Source of the DNA: an uncultured Methanobacterium sp.
GTDB lineage: Archaea; Methanobacteriota; Methanobacteria; Methanobacteriales; Methanobacteriaceae
DNA length: 64,000 nt
Assembly: GCF_963666025.1 (NCBI RefSeq)
Contig: NZ_OY762552.1
Location: 1,224,501-1,288,500, forward strand
Direction: 5' to 3'
This document shows positions 28,836-40,797 of this stretch, one piece after another (positions within the stretch are counted from its first letter, which is position 1; each line of letters opens with the position of its first letter). The notes under the pieces were generated by a model. It made no database searches. It had not been told where the DNA came from and worked only from the letters and a program-made list of their open reading frames with translations. A program made the translations under genes and the position numbers.

Positions 28836-29666
28836 TTAAAGTAGAGGCTTAGGAATCTTTGGATCTTTTTTGTCCTTTAATCCACCAATTTTCTCAATTC
28901 GAAGCTCCAGGAATTTTTTACCTGCTTCAGTAACTCCATAGATTGGTATGGATTCTCCTGCCCTGAAATAAGATTTATCTTCCCCAATTTCCCGGACACA
29001 TTTAGATGCACAACCAGTTATCACATCCGCATATTTGAAGAGATTTTTAGCATTTTCCTCCGAAATCTGGGTCACATGGGCTACAAAAATGTATATTTTT
29101 ACACCGGGAGTCCGTTTTTCAATTTCCCTGATCTTCTTTGCATCAGCCGCAGCAACCAGTGTAACTGCTATTTTTTTAAATCCCATTTCAATTGCTTTAA
29201 TAACACCTTCAACCTGATTAATCTCTGCTGTTTTTGAATTTAATATATTTTCAAGCCCTAAGGTATTCATAACATCTTCAAGAGGAGTTGTACTTACCAA
29301 ACCCGACACTCTACCCCCAATACCCTGAATCAACTCTGGTTCGGTTAATATTACTGTCCCACATCCCTCACATACAGTTACCACTGCATCGATTTCTCCC
29401 TCTTCAACCATGGTGTTCAGGGTTTCTGAAACTCCAAAAGAAAGAAAATCCTGCATTCTCAGGGTTCTCTCACCAGTGCAAAAACCAAAGTCATTTATTC
29501 GAAACTCGATGTTTTCCTTTACATCTTTAGATGTAAGCTTTTTTATTCCCCTGTATTTATCAAATATTGGGCAGTATTCTATTTTAGGCTCCCCGACCTC
29601 TACTACCTTTCCGTTTTTAACTTTAACCCTAGTTTTACCCAGGGCTTCAATCACATGCTCATCCAT
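28836..29666 (-). CDS. Methanogenesis marker protein 8 (DUF2099)
   Basis: A 276-residue protein of a family almost confined to methanogens. Family features include the CEGCGTVI motif near residue 100, FGFCTGERTLRMQDF near 57, and ITGCASKCVREIG near 215; the conserved cysteines suggest a metal or cluster site. It is cytoplasmic with no membrane segment. Function is not established. The ribosome site AGGTGAT precedes ATG 29666. It is the strongest single lineage marker in this part of the window. Confidence 0.88.
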   Translation of the reverse strand: MDEHVIEALGKTRVKVKNGKVVEVGEPKIEYCPIFDKYRGIKKLTSKDVKENIEFRINDFGFCTGERTLRMQDFLSFGVSETLNTMVEEGEIDAVVTVCEGCGTVILTEPELIQGIGGRVSGLVSTTPLEDVMNTLGLENILNSKTAEINQVEGVIKAIEMGFKKIAVTLVAAADAKKIREIEKRTPGVKIYIFVAHVTQISEENAKNLFKYADVITGCASKCVREIGEDKSYFRAGESIPIYGVTEAGKKFLELRIEKIGGLKDKKDPKIPKPLL

Positions 29667-29906
29667 TCAATCACCTGAATTATAACTAAAAATAAATTTC
29701 CCATTGGAAGTGAGTTTTCCATAAAACAATTTTTTAATGGATTAGTTTAATTTTTCAATGATTAGTTTTTATAAAAAATTTTTCCAATAATTTTTTCTAA
29801 TATTAAAATTAAATATGATTTATTAAATATAATCTAATTCATAGAATAAAAAATATACCCATCCATAGAAAAGTTTAAGAAAGATGAGAATGAACAGGAT
29901 ATAAGC

Positions 29907-30431
<525 letters not shown>

Positions 30432-31217
30432 GTGAATTCATCTTCAGAAATGAGGAGACTGGCAAGAATGGAGAATAACAGACCCTATTGGGATAAAAAA
30501 ATCTGTGATTCAGCCACTTTAGAAGATATTGATGAAGAAATTGTTAAACAGTTCCTTAAAGTATTTAATAACAAGCGAAGACTTGAACTGGACTCTGAAA
30601 TCCCAATTGTAGAATTCCTGGAAAAATTGGAATTAATAAAAGGGGAGAAATTAACAAATGCTGCTGTTCTTTTGTTCTGTAAAAACCCACAAAAATTCTT
30701 TCCTCAAGCAGAAGTACGATGCACTCGATTCAATGGAACAATACCTTTAGAATTTGGTGCCAGGGAAGTTTTCCAGGGAAGCATAATCCATCAAAGAGAA
30801 TCTGCAATTAATTTCGTTAAAGAACACATAAAACTCCCTGCAGAGATTATAGGTTTTGAAAGAGTTGAAAGATGGAAATATCCATTAAATGCCATTCAAG
30901 AAGCCATAACTAACGCTATTTGCCATCGTGATTACAGTTTGAGTTCAAACATCCAGGTTCGAATATTCGATGACCGACTGGAAGTATGGGGATGCGGCCC
31001 ATTACCTGCACCGCTGACTGTTGAAGACTTAAAAATGAAACATAAATCTGTTTTAAGGAATCCTCTTATTGGAAACTGTTTTTTCCGGATAAATTTCATT
31101 GCACAATTAGGAACCGGTACTCAAAAGATTTTAAGTGCTTTTTCAAAACAAAAACTCCCTGAACCATTGTTTGAGATAGATGCTGGTGATTTTATTATAG
31201 TATTCCAGAAAGTATAG
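30432..31217 (+). pseudogene. ATP-binding protein (AlbA_2/HATPase_c_4 family), lacking its N-terminal domain
   Basis: A 261-residue remnant or short form of the Schlafen-AlbA_2 type ATP-binding proteins. It begins at the junction normally found after the AlbA_2 domain (RPYWDKKICDSATLEDID), continues through the middle domain (LTNAAVLLFCKNPQKFFPQAEVR) and the ATPase-like segment AIQEAITNAICHRDYS ... VWGCGPLP. Full-length relatives have about 150 more N-terminal residues and a winged-helix tail. After the stop at 31217 the frame stays open for 17 more codons. The start codon is GTG 30432 with no ribosome site. It is probably a decayed gene, though a functional short protein is possible. Confidence 0.6.
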
Positions 31218-31427
31218 GAGTATAGAGTATCAGCTGATACTTTGGAAGAAATAAAGGGTAAGACAACCTGAGAGGAGAGTTATTAAAAATAAAAAAATCA
31301 AGTAACTTGAATCACAATAAAAAAAAACCCCCCACTAAATATCTGTTTCAATCAAAAACATCTATGAAATATTTTGATCATGAGAACATTTTGATTTTTG
31401 AGAACTTCATTCTTAACATTTAACTTA

Positions 31428-31722
31428 TTAAACCCCTTTTCCACGTTGCTCCTTTTCAGAACCTTCCCTACAGTAAGATTCATGTTTCAGTTCAAAGTTG
31501 CTGTGAGCAGGGCACTGGGAACAGATACATTCCACCGGATCAACTTCACAGTTACTGTTACCCAAAATACAATAGTGCTTCATTATTTTCAGTCATGCAC
31601 TGGCCATATGTCGGGCAAGTCCGGCATATGCAAATCTTTTTCTTTTCCATATTAATTAACGTATTATACTGTTCTTCAGACATTTCTGACATTTTTTCCA
31701 GGGCTAATTCAAACTGGTCCAT
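31428..31722 (-). pseudogene. DUF2769 family cysteine-rich protein, frameshifted
   Basis: From ATG 31722 (AGGAGGG five bases before it) the frame reads MDQFELALEKMSEMS, then CICRTCPTYGQC, and stops at 31558 after LLYFG. The neighbouring frame continues the family pattern without a break: YCILGNSNCE, then CICSQCPAHSNF, LKHESYC, ending at 31428. DUF2769 proteins have exactly this pair of cysteine motifs in one chain. A single-base change around 31570-31580 would join the frames into about 98 residues. Decay, a sequencing error or programmed frameshifting are all possible. Confidence 0.7.
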
Positions 31723-31872
31723 AAAATCCCTCCTATGAGTTACCATCAACTCATTTACATTTCATTTTTATTGATTATTTTTTTAAAGGATCTAGATTCT
31801 TAAATGATCCAGATTTTATACTAGATTTTTATATGAGTTTAATACCTCACACATCAATTAACATCATAAAAA

Positions 31873-32055
31873 TCAGGCATACCTCATCCTGATGATGTTG
31901 AATGCAACCACCACCCCCACAAATGCAATTCGAATGTATGGGCTCACTGGAGCGAAAAGAGCGATTAGCAATATGACTACACCCACAATACTATGGGTTA
32001 AAAGGTTTTTCCAGTCAGTTAAGTAAGCCCTTAGTCCTTTGATTACGCGATTCAT
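31873..32055 (-). CDS. Small membrane protein, 60 aa, paralog 1
   Basis: Not a named family. It has a basic amphipathic start (MNRVIKGLRAYLTDWKNLLTH), two hydrophobic helices and the ending FNIIRMRYA. It is paralogous to the next gene upstream (32177-32359). GGAG precedes ATG 32055. The pair lies on one strand, about 120 bases apart, and could form a homo- or hetero-oligomer in the membrane. Function unknown. Confidence 0.7.
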   Translation of the reverse strand: MNRVIKGLRAYLTDWKNLLTHSIVGVVILLIALFAPVSPYIRIAFVGVVVAFNIIRMRYA

Positions 32056-32176
32056 AGTTATTTACTCCTATTAAATTAAATCCATAAAAATAAACTTATC
32101 ATATGTAATATTCATACTGATCAGGTATCTATACTGACCAAATACCTCATTAATTCATTTAAAAATTTAATTTCAT

Positions 32177-32359
32177 TTAAAAATATCTCATTCTCACTAA
32201 ATTAAACCCCACTGCACCTGCTAAAACACCTACCCGCACGTAAGGGTTTACTGAATCAAATAATGTCAATATCAACATTGAAATTCCAGTTAAAGCATGC
32301 ACTACCCTGTTTTTCTTGTCTTTGAAGTAAGATTTAATGCCAATTAATATATTTCCCAT
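32177..32359 (-). CDS. Small membrane protein, 60 aa, paralog 2
   Basis: Same length and layout as the gene at 31873-32055: basic start with a KDKKNRVVHALTG segment, two hydrophobic helices separated by SVNPYVRVG, and the ending FNLVRMRYF. A strong ribosome site (GGAGGTTC) precedes ATG 32359, confirming that it is a real gene despite its size. A TATA-like ATATAT lies upstream near 32395-32402. Function unknown. Confidence 0.72.
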   Translation of the reverse strand: MGNILIGIKSYFKDKKNRVVHALTGISMLILTLFDSVNPYVRVGVLAGAVGFNLVRMRYF

Positions 32360-32498
32360 TGGTTATCGAACCTCCATCAAGTATATCGAATTATGATATA
32401 TATAATTGGGATATATCATTTTCTTATATATAGTTTGTGGTAATAAAACTCCAAAAATATTAAAATAACAACATCAGACTAAGCATATACATAAAATT

Positions 32499-33293
32499 AT
32501 GAACGGTTATAGTGGTAAGAAAGGTTATTTTGGTGTATTTATGCCAGCTGAACACGATGCAAAAAATTATTGGGAAATGTTAGACCGACAAAAGGAGATC
32601 ATCAACGAAAACCAACAGTTGAAACTCTTAAACGCCCAAATTACCATCATTGGATGTGGGGGGATAGGCGGAGCCACCACCGAAATGCTGGCCAGAATGG
32701 GGGTTGGAAAGCTTCGAATAGTTGATAAAGATGTTTTTGAAATATCAAATATCAACCGACAGCTCATGAGCAACCAGAAAAGTATTGGAAGACCAAAAAC
32801 AGATATAACCAAGGAAAGACTGGAATCAATTAATCCAACCATAGAGGTTGAAGCATTTAACCAGGAGTTAAATGATAAGAATGTTTTAAAAATCTTAAAA
32901 GGAAGTCAAATCATAATTGATGCTCTAGACAACCTTTTAACCCGTATTACGGTGAGCAGATGTTGTGAAAAGTTGGACATTCCCTTCATCCACGGAGCTA
33001 TACACGGTACCATGGGACAGGTTACTGTTTTTAACCATTCCACACCATCTTACGAAGAATTATTTAAATTACCCTCACAGGGCAAAGAATTAACCGAAGA
33101 AATTCTTTCAAAGGTTTCCAATCTCAGTAAAGAAGTTCCACCCGTAATCGGACCCGTACCAAACATAGTGGGATGTCTCCAGGCTTTTGAAGCTGTTAAA
33201 CTTATTACAGGTAAAGGAAGCCCATTAATGGCCCCTCGTGTGTTGATGTTTGATTTAATGAAAGAAGAAGCATTTTCAGTGGTTCGTTTTTAA
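32499..33293 (+). CDS. ThiF/MoeB/HesA family E1-like adenylyltransferase
   Basis: A protein of up to 264 residues that would adenylate the C-terminus of a ubiquitin-like sulfur carrier. It has the ATP-binding loop IIGCGGIGGATTE, the acidic motif VDKDVFEISNINRQ with the arginine finger, and DALDNLLTR. The paired CxxC zinc motifs of MoeB and ThiF are absent, so it is a zinc-less branch of the family. ATG 32499 has no ribosome site; ATG 32541 (MPAEHDAKNYWEML) is preceded by GGTG and may be the true start. Partner not in this window. Confidence 0.8.
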   Translation: MNGYSGKKGYFGVFMPAEHDAKNYWEMLDRQKEIINENQQLKLLNAQITIIGCGGIGGATTEMLARMGVGKLRIVDKDVFEISNINRQLMSNQKSIGRPKTDITKERLESINPTIEVEAFNQELNDKNVLKILKGSQIIIDALDNLLTRITVSRCCEKLDIPFIHGAIHGTMGQVTVFNHSTPSYEELFKLPSQGKELTEEILSKVSNLSKEVPPVIGPVPNIVGCLQAFEAVKLITGKGSPLMAPRVLMFDLMKEEAFSVVRF

Positions 33294-33382
33294 TTAATCA
33301 TAATACTTAATCCAATGAATACTAACATTACTCAATGTTAAAATGAGTAATTAACCATCAAAACCAAAAATAGGGTGTTTTA

Positions 33383-33775
33383 ATGCAGTCTCAAAAATCA
33401 ATGCTAATTGTGAGTTTCCTAAGTATAATATTAATTGTAATGACCAGCGGATGTACTTTCAACATGGGAAATCTAATTAATCAAAATAATAGTAAGGGAG
33501 ATATAGTTCAGTATACAGTTAACATCGATGAAAGCAATAACAATTCTTATCATGTAAATGGTATGGTGGAAAACAGAGCTGCCCAAAACTACAGTTTTGT
33601 TAACTTGACAGTCACTGGATACAATGCTAAAAAAGAATCAATCTCCAAAACTAAAATAACATTACCCCATATGCTTGCTCGGGATTATACCAATTATGAT
33701 GCATGGTTAACTTCACCCAATGGTGAAAAGATAACCACAGCCACCGTTGAATTTGTAAACGGCACCAAAGACTAA
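33383..33775 (+). CDS. Predicted lipoprotein or exported small protein
   Basis: A 130-residue protein with an N-terminal hydrophobic segment ending in a lipobox-like TSGC (Cys near residue 24). The exported part of about 105 residues has a beta-sandwich pattern similar to FxLYD-type domains (YHVNGMVENRAAQNYSFVNLTVTG is the core). The ribosome site AGGGTG precedes ATG 33383. It lies between the E1-like gene and glnA. Function unknown. Confidence 0.65.
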   Translation: MQSQKSMLIVSFLSIILIVMTSGCTFNMGNLINQNNSKGDIVQYTVNIDESNNNSYHVNGMVENRAAQNYSFVNLTVTGYNAKKESISKTKITLPHMLARDYTNYDAWLTSPNGEKITTATVEFVNGTKD

Positions 33776-33898
33776 TTTATTTTTTTATTTTTTTTAGTGA
33801 TCATTACATTAATTTTCAGATTCCCAACTACTAAATTCCCAACCACTAATTCAGATGTCCACCACGAAAATATTCCTGATTGTCACAATCCACAAACA

Positions 33899-35283
<1,385 letters not shown>

Positions 35284-35547
35284 AACCTCTCATTATTTCT
35301 TTTTTTCTTTTATTTTCATTTCCTCCACATTGATATTCAAAAATCATTGCTATCCAGAAGTTTCACATCCTGAATTTTAACCATAAGTATTTAAAATCAA
35401 TCCCAATAATTAAAACTAATATTCTTAAATTAATATATGGATTAAAATACTAGAATTCATTAATGAAACTAGGATTATTATAAAAATACAATAAGATTAC
35501 CTAAAAACTAAATAATTTTACTGATACTAAAATAGAAGGGTGAATAG

Positions 35548-37245
<1,698 letters not shown>

Positions 37246-37439
37246 GTTCGAACCACTCCATCTTTAAATCTCTTTTTAATATGTTTTTTCTGATTTCTAT
37301 AATAGATATTTTATATTCCATTTGGCAGAAATAGGAATCAATTTGTAGAACTAGGAAAATCAACAGGCAGATTAAGGTAACTGGCCGAAAAAAATGTAAT
37401 TATAAGGGTTAAGGAGTTCATGTTTTAACCCAGTTTACC

Positions 37440-37931
37440 CTATTCTACAAATCGTTTATCAGACTTTTTATCCTTAGCTTCGTGGTGTTTATCCTCGAAC
37501 CATCCTATAGATATATATTCTCCTTCATCCCTGTCAAAATGAGGAATATATGGCTTTATATCCAGAAGGGGAGTTCCATCAACCACATCCACATTACTGA
37601 TGTGTAAAGTAGACCCTTCAATCTTTTCCAAACGGACCACTGAAATTCCAATGGGGTTTGGCCTTTTAGGAGCTCTTGTAGCAAATATTCCCCTTTTTAC
37701 TGTATCCAGGAACGGTTTTACCTCCAGAGAATGACCATTGCATAGATGAAAGTGGTAGATAAGCAGGATGTGTGAAAATCCATCCAGATCTTTTAAACCA
37801 GTTTCATACTCTTTTTCAAGTTCTATTGTTCCTTTAACTCCTCTGGCACCAACAGGTTGTATTGGCATTCCATGAAGTTCTTTAAAGGGAGAATGTATAA
37901 TTCCAATTGGATTGTACTGTACTTGATTCAT
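37440..37931 (-). CDS. trmO: tRNA (t6A37-N6)-methyltransferase TrmO family protein
   Basis: A 163-residue protein of the TrmO/TsaA (UPF0066) family. It uses SAM to methylate threonylcarbamoyl-A37 of tRNA in bacteria. Hallmarks are YNPIGIIHSPFKE at the N-terminus, FSHILLIYHFH, RGIFATRAPKRPNPIGISVVRL and DVVDGTPLLDIKPYIP. The short C-terminal tail is lysine-rich. The archaeal version is often annotated only as a SAM-dependent methyltransferase, and its tRNA target is inferred. GGTGAT precedes ATG 37931. It is convergent with nrpR and divergent from the molbindin gene. Confidence 0.85.
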   Translation of the reverse strand: MNQVQYNPIGIIHSPFKELHGMPIQPVGARGVKGTIELEKEYETGLKDLDGFSHILLIYHFHLCNGHSLEVKPFLDTVKRGIFATRAPKRPNPIGISVVRLEKIEGSTLHISNVDVVDGTPLLDIKPYIPHFDRDEGEYISIGWFEDKHHEAKDKKSDKRFVE

Positions 37932-38068
37932 TGTTTATCACCGTAATACAAAATAGTGGAAAATGCCGAGATGTAATAGTTTACATTAAAAAAATATTTT
38001 AATCATCTAATATATAAAATAACATGCTTGAGTAAACTGGATTGAACGAAAAATGGAGATGTTAAACC

Positions 38069-38278
38069 ATGAAAATAAGTGCCAGGAACACTATTAAAGG
38101 CAAAGTAGAGGGTGTGGAAGTAGGAGCAGTAATGGCTAGCGTCAAAATAAAAATAGAAGCTCCAGATGTTATCACAGCAATAATCACCAAAGAATCCGTC
38201 AAAGATCTGGATATTAAAGACGGGGACGAAGTTGTTGCTATTGTTAAATCCACTGAAGTAATGGTTGGCAAAAAATAA
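38069..38278 (+). CDS. Molbindin (stand-alone Mop/TOBE domain protein)
   Basis: A 69-residue protein made of a single Mop domain (KISARNTIKGKVEGVEVGAVMASVKI, ending KDGDEVVAIVKSTEVMVGK). Such molbindins assemble into hexamers that bind molybdate or tungstate oxyanions; the same domain forms the sensor half of bacterial ModE. It is upstream of the ferredoxin-fwdF pair and 1.7 kb from a ModE-like gene that lacks this domain. The ribosome site GGAGATG precedes ATG 38069. It has no 24-bp operator of the type seen nearby. Confidence 0.88.
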   Translation: MKISARNTIKGKVEGVEVGAVMASVKIKIEAPDVITAIITKESVKDLDIKDGDEVVAIVKSTEVMVGKK

Positions 38279-38437
38279 ACTCTATTACTACTTCTTTTTT
38301 TATTTTTTTAAAAACTCATGGTTTAAAACCAACAATCCAATCCATTATAATTTCATCACACTTCGCTTTTTAAATGACCATAGAACTTTTTTAAAGGTTT
38401 TAATGATTATTAATTTTTTTTACAATTCCATTAAATT

Positions 38438-38461
38438 CGATATGTTTATATGTCCATATCG
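38438..38461. promoter_or_regulatory. ModE-box-like operator 1 (ferredoxin-fwdF promoter)
   Basis: Perfect inverted repeat: arm CGATATG at 38438-38444, ten bases containing the TATA sequence TTTATATG, arm CATATCG at 38455-38461. A protein bound here would cover the TATA box. The ferredoxin ATG is 40 bases downstream. Best match of the five copies found in this window. Confidence 0.75.
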
Positions 38462-38500
38462 CATAATTATAGCATCAATCATTAAGTGAGGGTGATAATT

Positions 38501-38692
38501 ATGCCAGTAGTTATAGACGACGATAAATGTGGAAAGATCGAAAACTGCCCAGGAGAAGGCCTGTGCATCAAACTATGTGAACAGGGAGCCCTAGTGGAAG
38601 AAAATGGGGAACTAGTTCTGTACCCGGATAAATGTGATGACTGTGACTTGTGTATCACCAACTGCCCTAACCAGGCCATATCCAAAGCTTAA
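38501..38692 (+). CDS. 2[4Fe-4S] ferredoxin (formylmethanofuran dehydrogenase-associated type)
   Basis: A 63-residue ferredoxin with two cysteine sets: CGKIENCPGEGLCIKLC and CDDCDLCITNCP. The first is spaced unusually (C-x5-C-x5-C-x3-C). Start ATG 38501 is preceded by GAGGGTGAT; the frame is open five codons further upstream. It is 27 bases upstream of fwdF and doubtless cotranscribed. It resembles the small ferredoxin subunits of tungsten formylmethanofuran dehydrogenase (FwdG/FwdH) but I cannot decide which. It is under operator 1. Confidence 0.82.
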   Translation: MPVVIDDDKCGKIENCPGEGLCIKLCEQGALVEENGELVLYPDKCDDCDLCITNCPNQAISKA

Positions 38693-38719
38693 ATATTAAT
38701 ATATAGGGGAATGGTATTT

Positions 38720-39715
38720 ATGAGCGCGGTAGAAAGAAATGGGAACGACAAACGTTCTCTGGATTACATCAGTGACAAATGTGTGGGATGCGGTATATGC
38801 ACCAGCATCTGCCCCACAGAATCCTTAAGGCTGGGCCCAGTGCTGCCCATAGCCAGAGGACTGGTGGACATGGATTACGTGAATGTTAACAAGAACAGCT
38901 GTGTTTTATGCGGTTTATGCGCATCAGCCTGTCCTTTCGAAGCATTCGAGTTCAAGATCAACGATGAAAACATCAAAGATCTGGAGGCCTATCCTCAATG
39001 GAACCACTCGGCCTACATTGACAATGAAGAGTGTTTATATTGTAAGGCATGTGAAACTGCTTGCCCTCAGGATGCCATAACCATAAAACGTGAACTGCCT
39101 AAACGTTCCAACCTGGTCGTAGGTGAAATCGATATAAACAAGGATGAGTGTATTTACTGTGGTATATGTGAAGAGATGTGCCCACCACAGGCCATAAACA
39201 TGACTGTCAAGGAACAAATGGAACGTGACATCGAAGTGGATGAAGATAAATGTGTTTACTGTCTGGTGTGTAAGCGTGCCTGCCCAGTTGATGCTATAAA
39301 AGCAGCATGTACTTCCTGTTCATATGGAGAGTATGAAATAGACCCAGAAGATGCTAAAATCAAAGGAAGGGCCATCCTGCAGGAAGATAAATGTGTTAAC
39401 TGCGGTTGGTGCCAGGAAATCTGCCCGGTTGATGCTGCTAAAGTCATCAAACCATTTGAAGGCGAAATTTCCGTTAACATAGAAGAATGTAAAGGTGAAT
39501 CCTGCCATGCCTGTGTGGACGTCTGCCCCTGTAATGCAGCAAGTATTGTGGATGATAAATCCTCCATTGAAGAGAAATTCTGTATTCTCTGTGGTGCCTG
39601 CAGTAATGTGTGCCCACAAAAATGTATCACCATAAAACGGGACAAGATGAACCTGGAAAACATCCGTTCCAAATCCTGGCAGAATAAGTTGTCCGGATTG
39701 ATGGAAGGGAAATAA
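38720..39715 (+). CDS. fwdF: Polyferredoxin FwdF (formylmethanofuran dehydrogenase subunit F)
   Basis: A 331-residue polyferredoxin with eight [4Fe-4S] motifs: CVGCGICTSICP, CVLCGLCASACP, CLYCKACETACP, CIYCGICEEMCP, CVYCLVCKRACP, CVNCGWCQEICP, CKGESCHACVDVCP and CILCGACSNVCP. Eight sets and this length match FwdF, the electron wire of the W/Mo formylmethanofuran dehydrogenase that reduces CO2 in the first step of methanogenesis. Start ATG 38720 is favoured over 38711, which sits too close to the AGGGGA ribosome site. The catalytic subunits (FwdA, B, C, D) are not here, so this is a detached unit or second copy. Confidence 0.85.
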   Translation: MSAVERNGNDKRSLDYISDKCVGCGICTSICPTESLRLGPVLPIARGLVDMDYVNVNKNSCVLCGLCASACPFEAFEFKINDENIKDLEAYPQWNHSAYIDNEECLYCKACETACPQDAITIKRELPKRSNLVVGEIDINKDECIYCGICEEMCPPQAINMTVKEQMERDIEVDEDKCVYCLVCKRACPVDAIKAACTSCSYGEYEIDPEDAKIKGRAILQEDKCVNCGWCQEICPVDAAKVIKPFEGEISVNIEECKGESCHACVDVCPCNAASIVDDKSSIEEKFCILCGACSNVCPQKCITIKRDKMNLENIRSKSWQNKLSGLMEGK

Positions 39716-39938
39716 TTTTTATCTCTTCCTCCTTTCTTTTTTTTGAATTATTTAGCAGAATTACCATGATTACTGAAATTTAATATTCTAAATAAACACA
39801 AATTTTCAGTTGATCTGGATGAAAAAATACATTTTCTGAATAATTCCTAGAAAAATAAATCTACTTTAACCAATCCAATTTAAAATACACTCTTTTGATA
39901 ATCGGATAAGAAAAATATAATTAAAATGAACGTATTTA

Positions 39939-40343
39939 TTAAAACCAGAATCTTTCCATTACCGGGACTTTTAAAAAATTCCTTTCCAGAGCCAGATTCG
40001 AAGTTTCCTTTTCAAGGGTGCCCTGATCAATTCGCCTGTTTAAAAAACTATCAATTTTTTGATACTCTTCCAGAATTTTTTTGCCATTCTCAGTCAGTTT
40101 ACTCATACCCCCACCACCTTTTCCTCCCAGCTGGGTTAGAACAACAGAGTTATCCAGATCATTTTCCAAATTTTTAATGTAATTCAGGGCGCTTCTATAA
40201 GATATTTTTGCTTTTTGTGACGCCTGTTTTATGGATCCATAATCATTGATACATTTTAAAAGGTTATATTTCTTTTTATTCAAAAAAACTAATTTAGAAT
40301 CAATTTTTAACGGATACTGGGGACTATTCCTTTTATTTGTCAA
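39939..40343 (-). CDS. ModE-type molybdate-responsive regulator, DNA-binding domain only
   Basis: A 134-residue protein. Residues 25-100 are the ModE winged helix: LLKCINDYGSIKQASQKAKIS with the helix-turn-helix YRSALNYIKNLE, then the diagnostic wing GGKGGGGMSKLTENG. Bacterial ModE has two C-terminal Mop domains for molybdate; here only about 35 unrelated residues follow, so sensing must come from elsewhere. The stand-alone molbindin at 38069 is a candidate partner. The start is TTG 40343, with GAGGAG five bases upstream. It probably binds the 24-bp boxes found at neighbouring promoters (inference). It is divergent from the FmdE gene at 40798. Confidence 0.88.
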   Translation of the reverse strand: MTNKRNSPQYPLKIDSKLVFLNKKKYNLLKCINDYGSIKQASQKAKISYRSALNYIKNLENDLDNSVVLTQLGGKGGGGMSKLTENGKKILEEYQKIDSFLNRRIDQGTLEKETSNLALERNFLKVPVMERFWF

Positions 40344-40745
40344 AATAACTCCTCACTATAATGAATTCCTGAAACAAAATAACAGAAACTACACCCATAG
40401 ACTCACATGAACGTAGCTTCTTAAAGAATTCTTTTTAAATTATTAGATAGTATTACTTTAAAAGTTATAAGTTTAACTATATAAACTTTTTTATCACACG
40501 ACCCCCTAACTTAAAACAATCCAGCAATAAATAATAACCCTAAAATGATATTTTAACCAAAATCAGAAATTTAGAAACTTCCATGAAGATATAAGTGTTT
40601 TATACTCTTTTTAAGTTTATTGAATAGTTTATAGTAAATATTTTATGAATATTACGCACTACTACAAGTTTCAGATAAAATCAGCTATCATCATCATGAA
40701 AATGATGATAATCCCCTATAAAACCTTTACGCCTATCCCTCAAGA
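40344..40745. other. Intergenic region between modE-like gene and fmdE, with a hairpin
   Basis: About 400 bases. A hairpin with arms TATCATCAT and ATGATGATA lies at 40686-40710, 36 bases before operator 2. The rest is AT-rich, with possible leftward promoter elements near 40470-40490. No ORF is credible. Confidence 0.45.
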
Positions 40746-40769
40746 CGACATGTTTATATGTACTTATCG
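40746..40769. promoter_or_regulatory. ModE-box-like operator 2 (fmdE promoter)
   Basis: Arm CGACATG at 40746-40752, ten bases with TATA sequence TTTATATG, arm CTTATCG at 40763-40769. The layout (7-10-7) is identical to operator 1, with two mismatched arm pairs. The ATG of fmdE is 28 bases downstream, so the expected transcript has a short leader holding only the ribosome site. Confidence 0.65.
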
Positions 40770-40797
40770 TTAACTGTAGCAATGTGAGGTGGAAATA

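Noticed and set aside
38446..38452. NikR-type operator as explanation of the 24-bp palindromes
   Set aside because: Arms and spacing do not fit the GTATGA-N16-TCATAC pattern, whereas the CGnTAT arms and length fit ModE.
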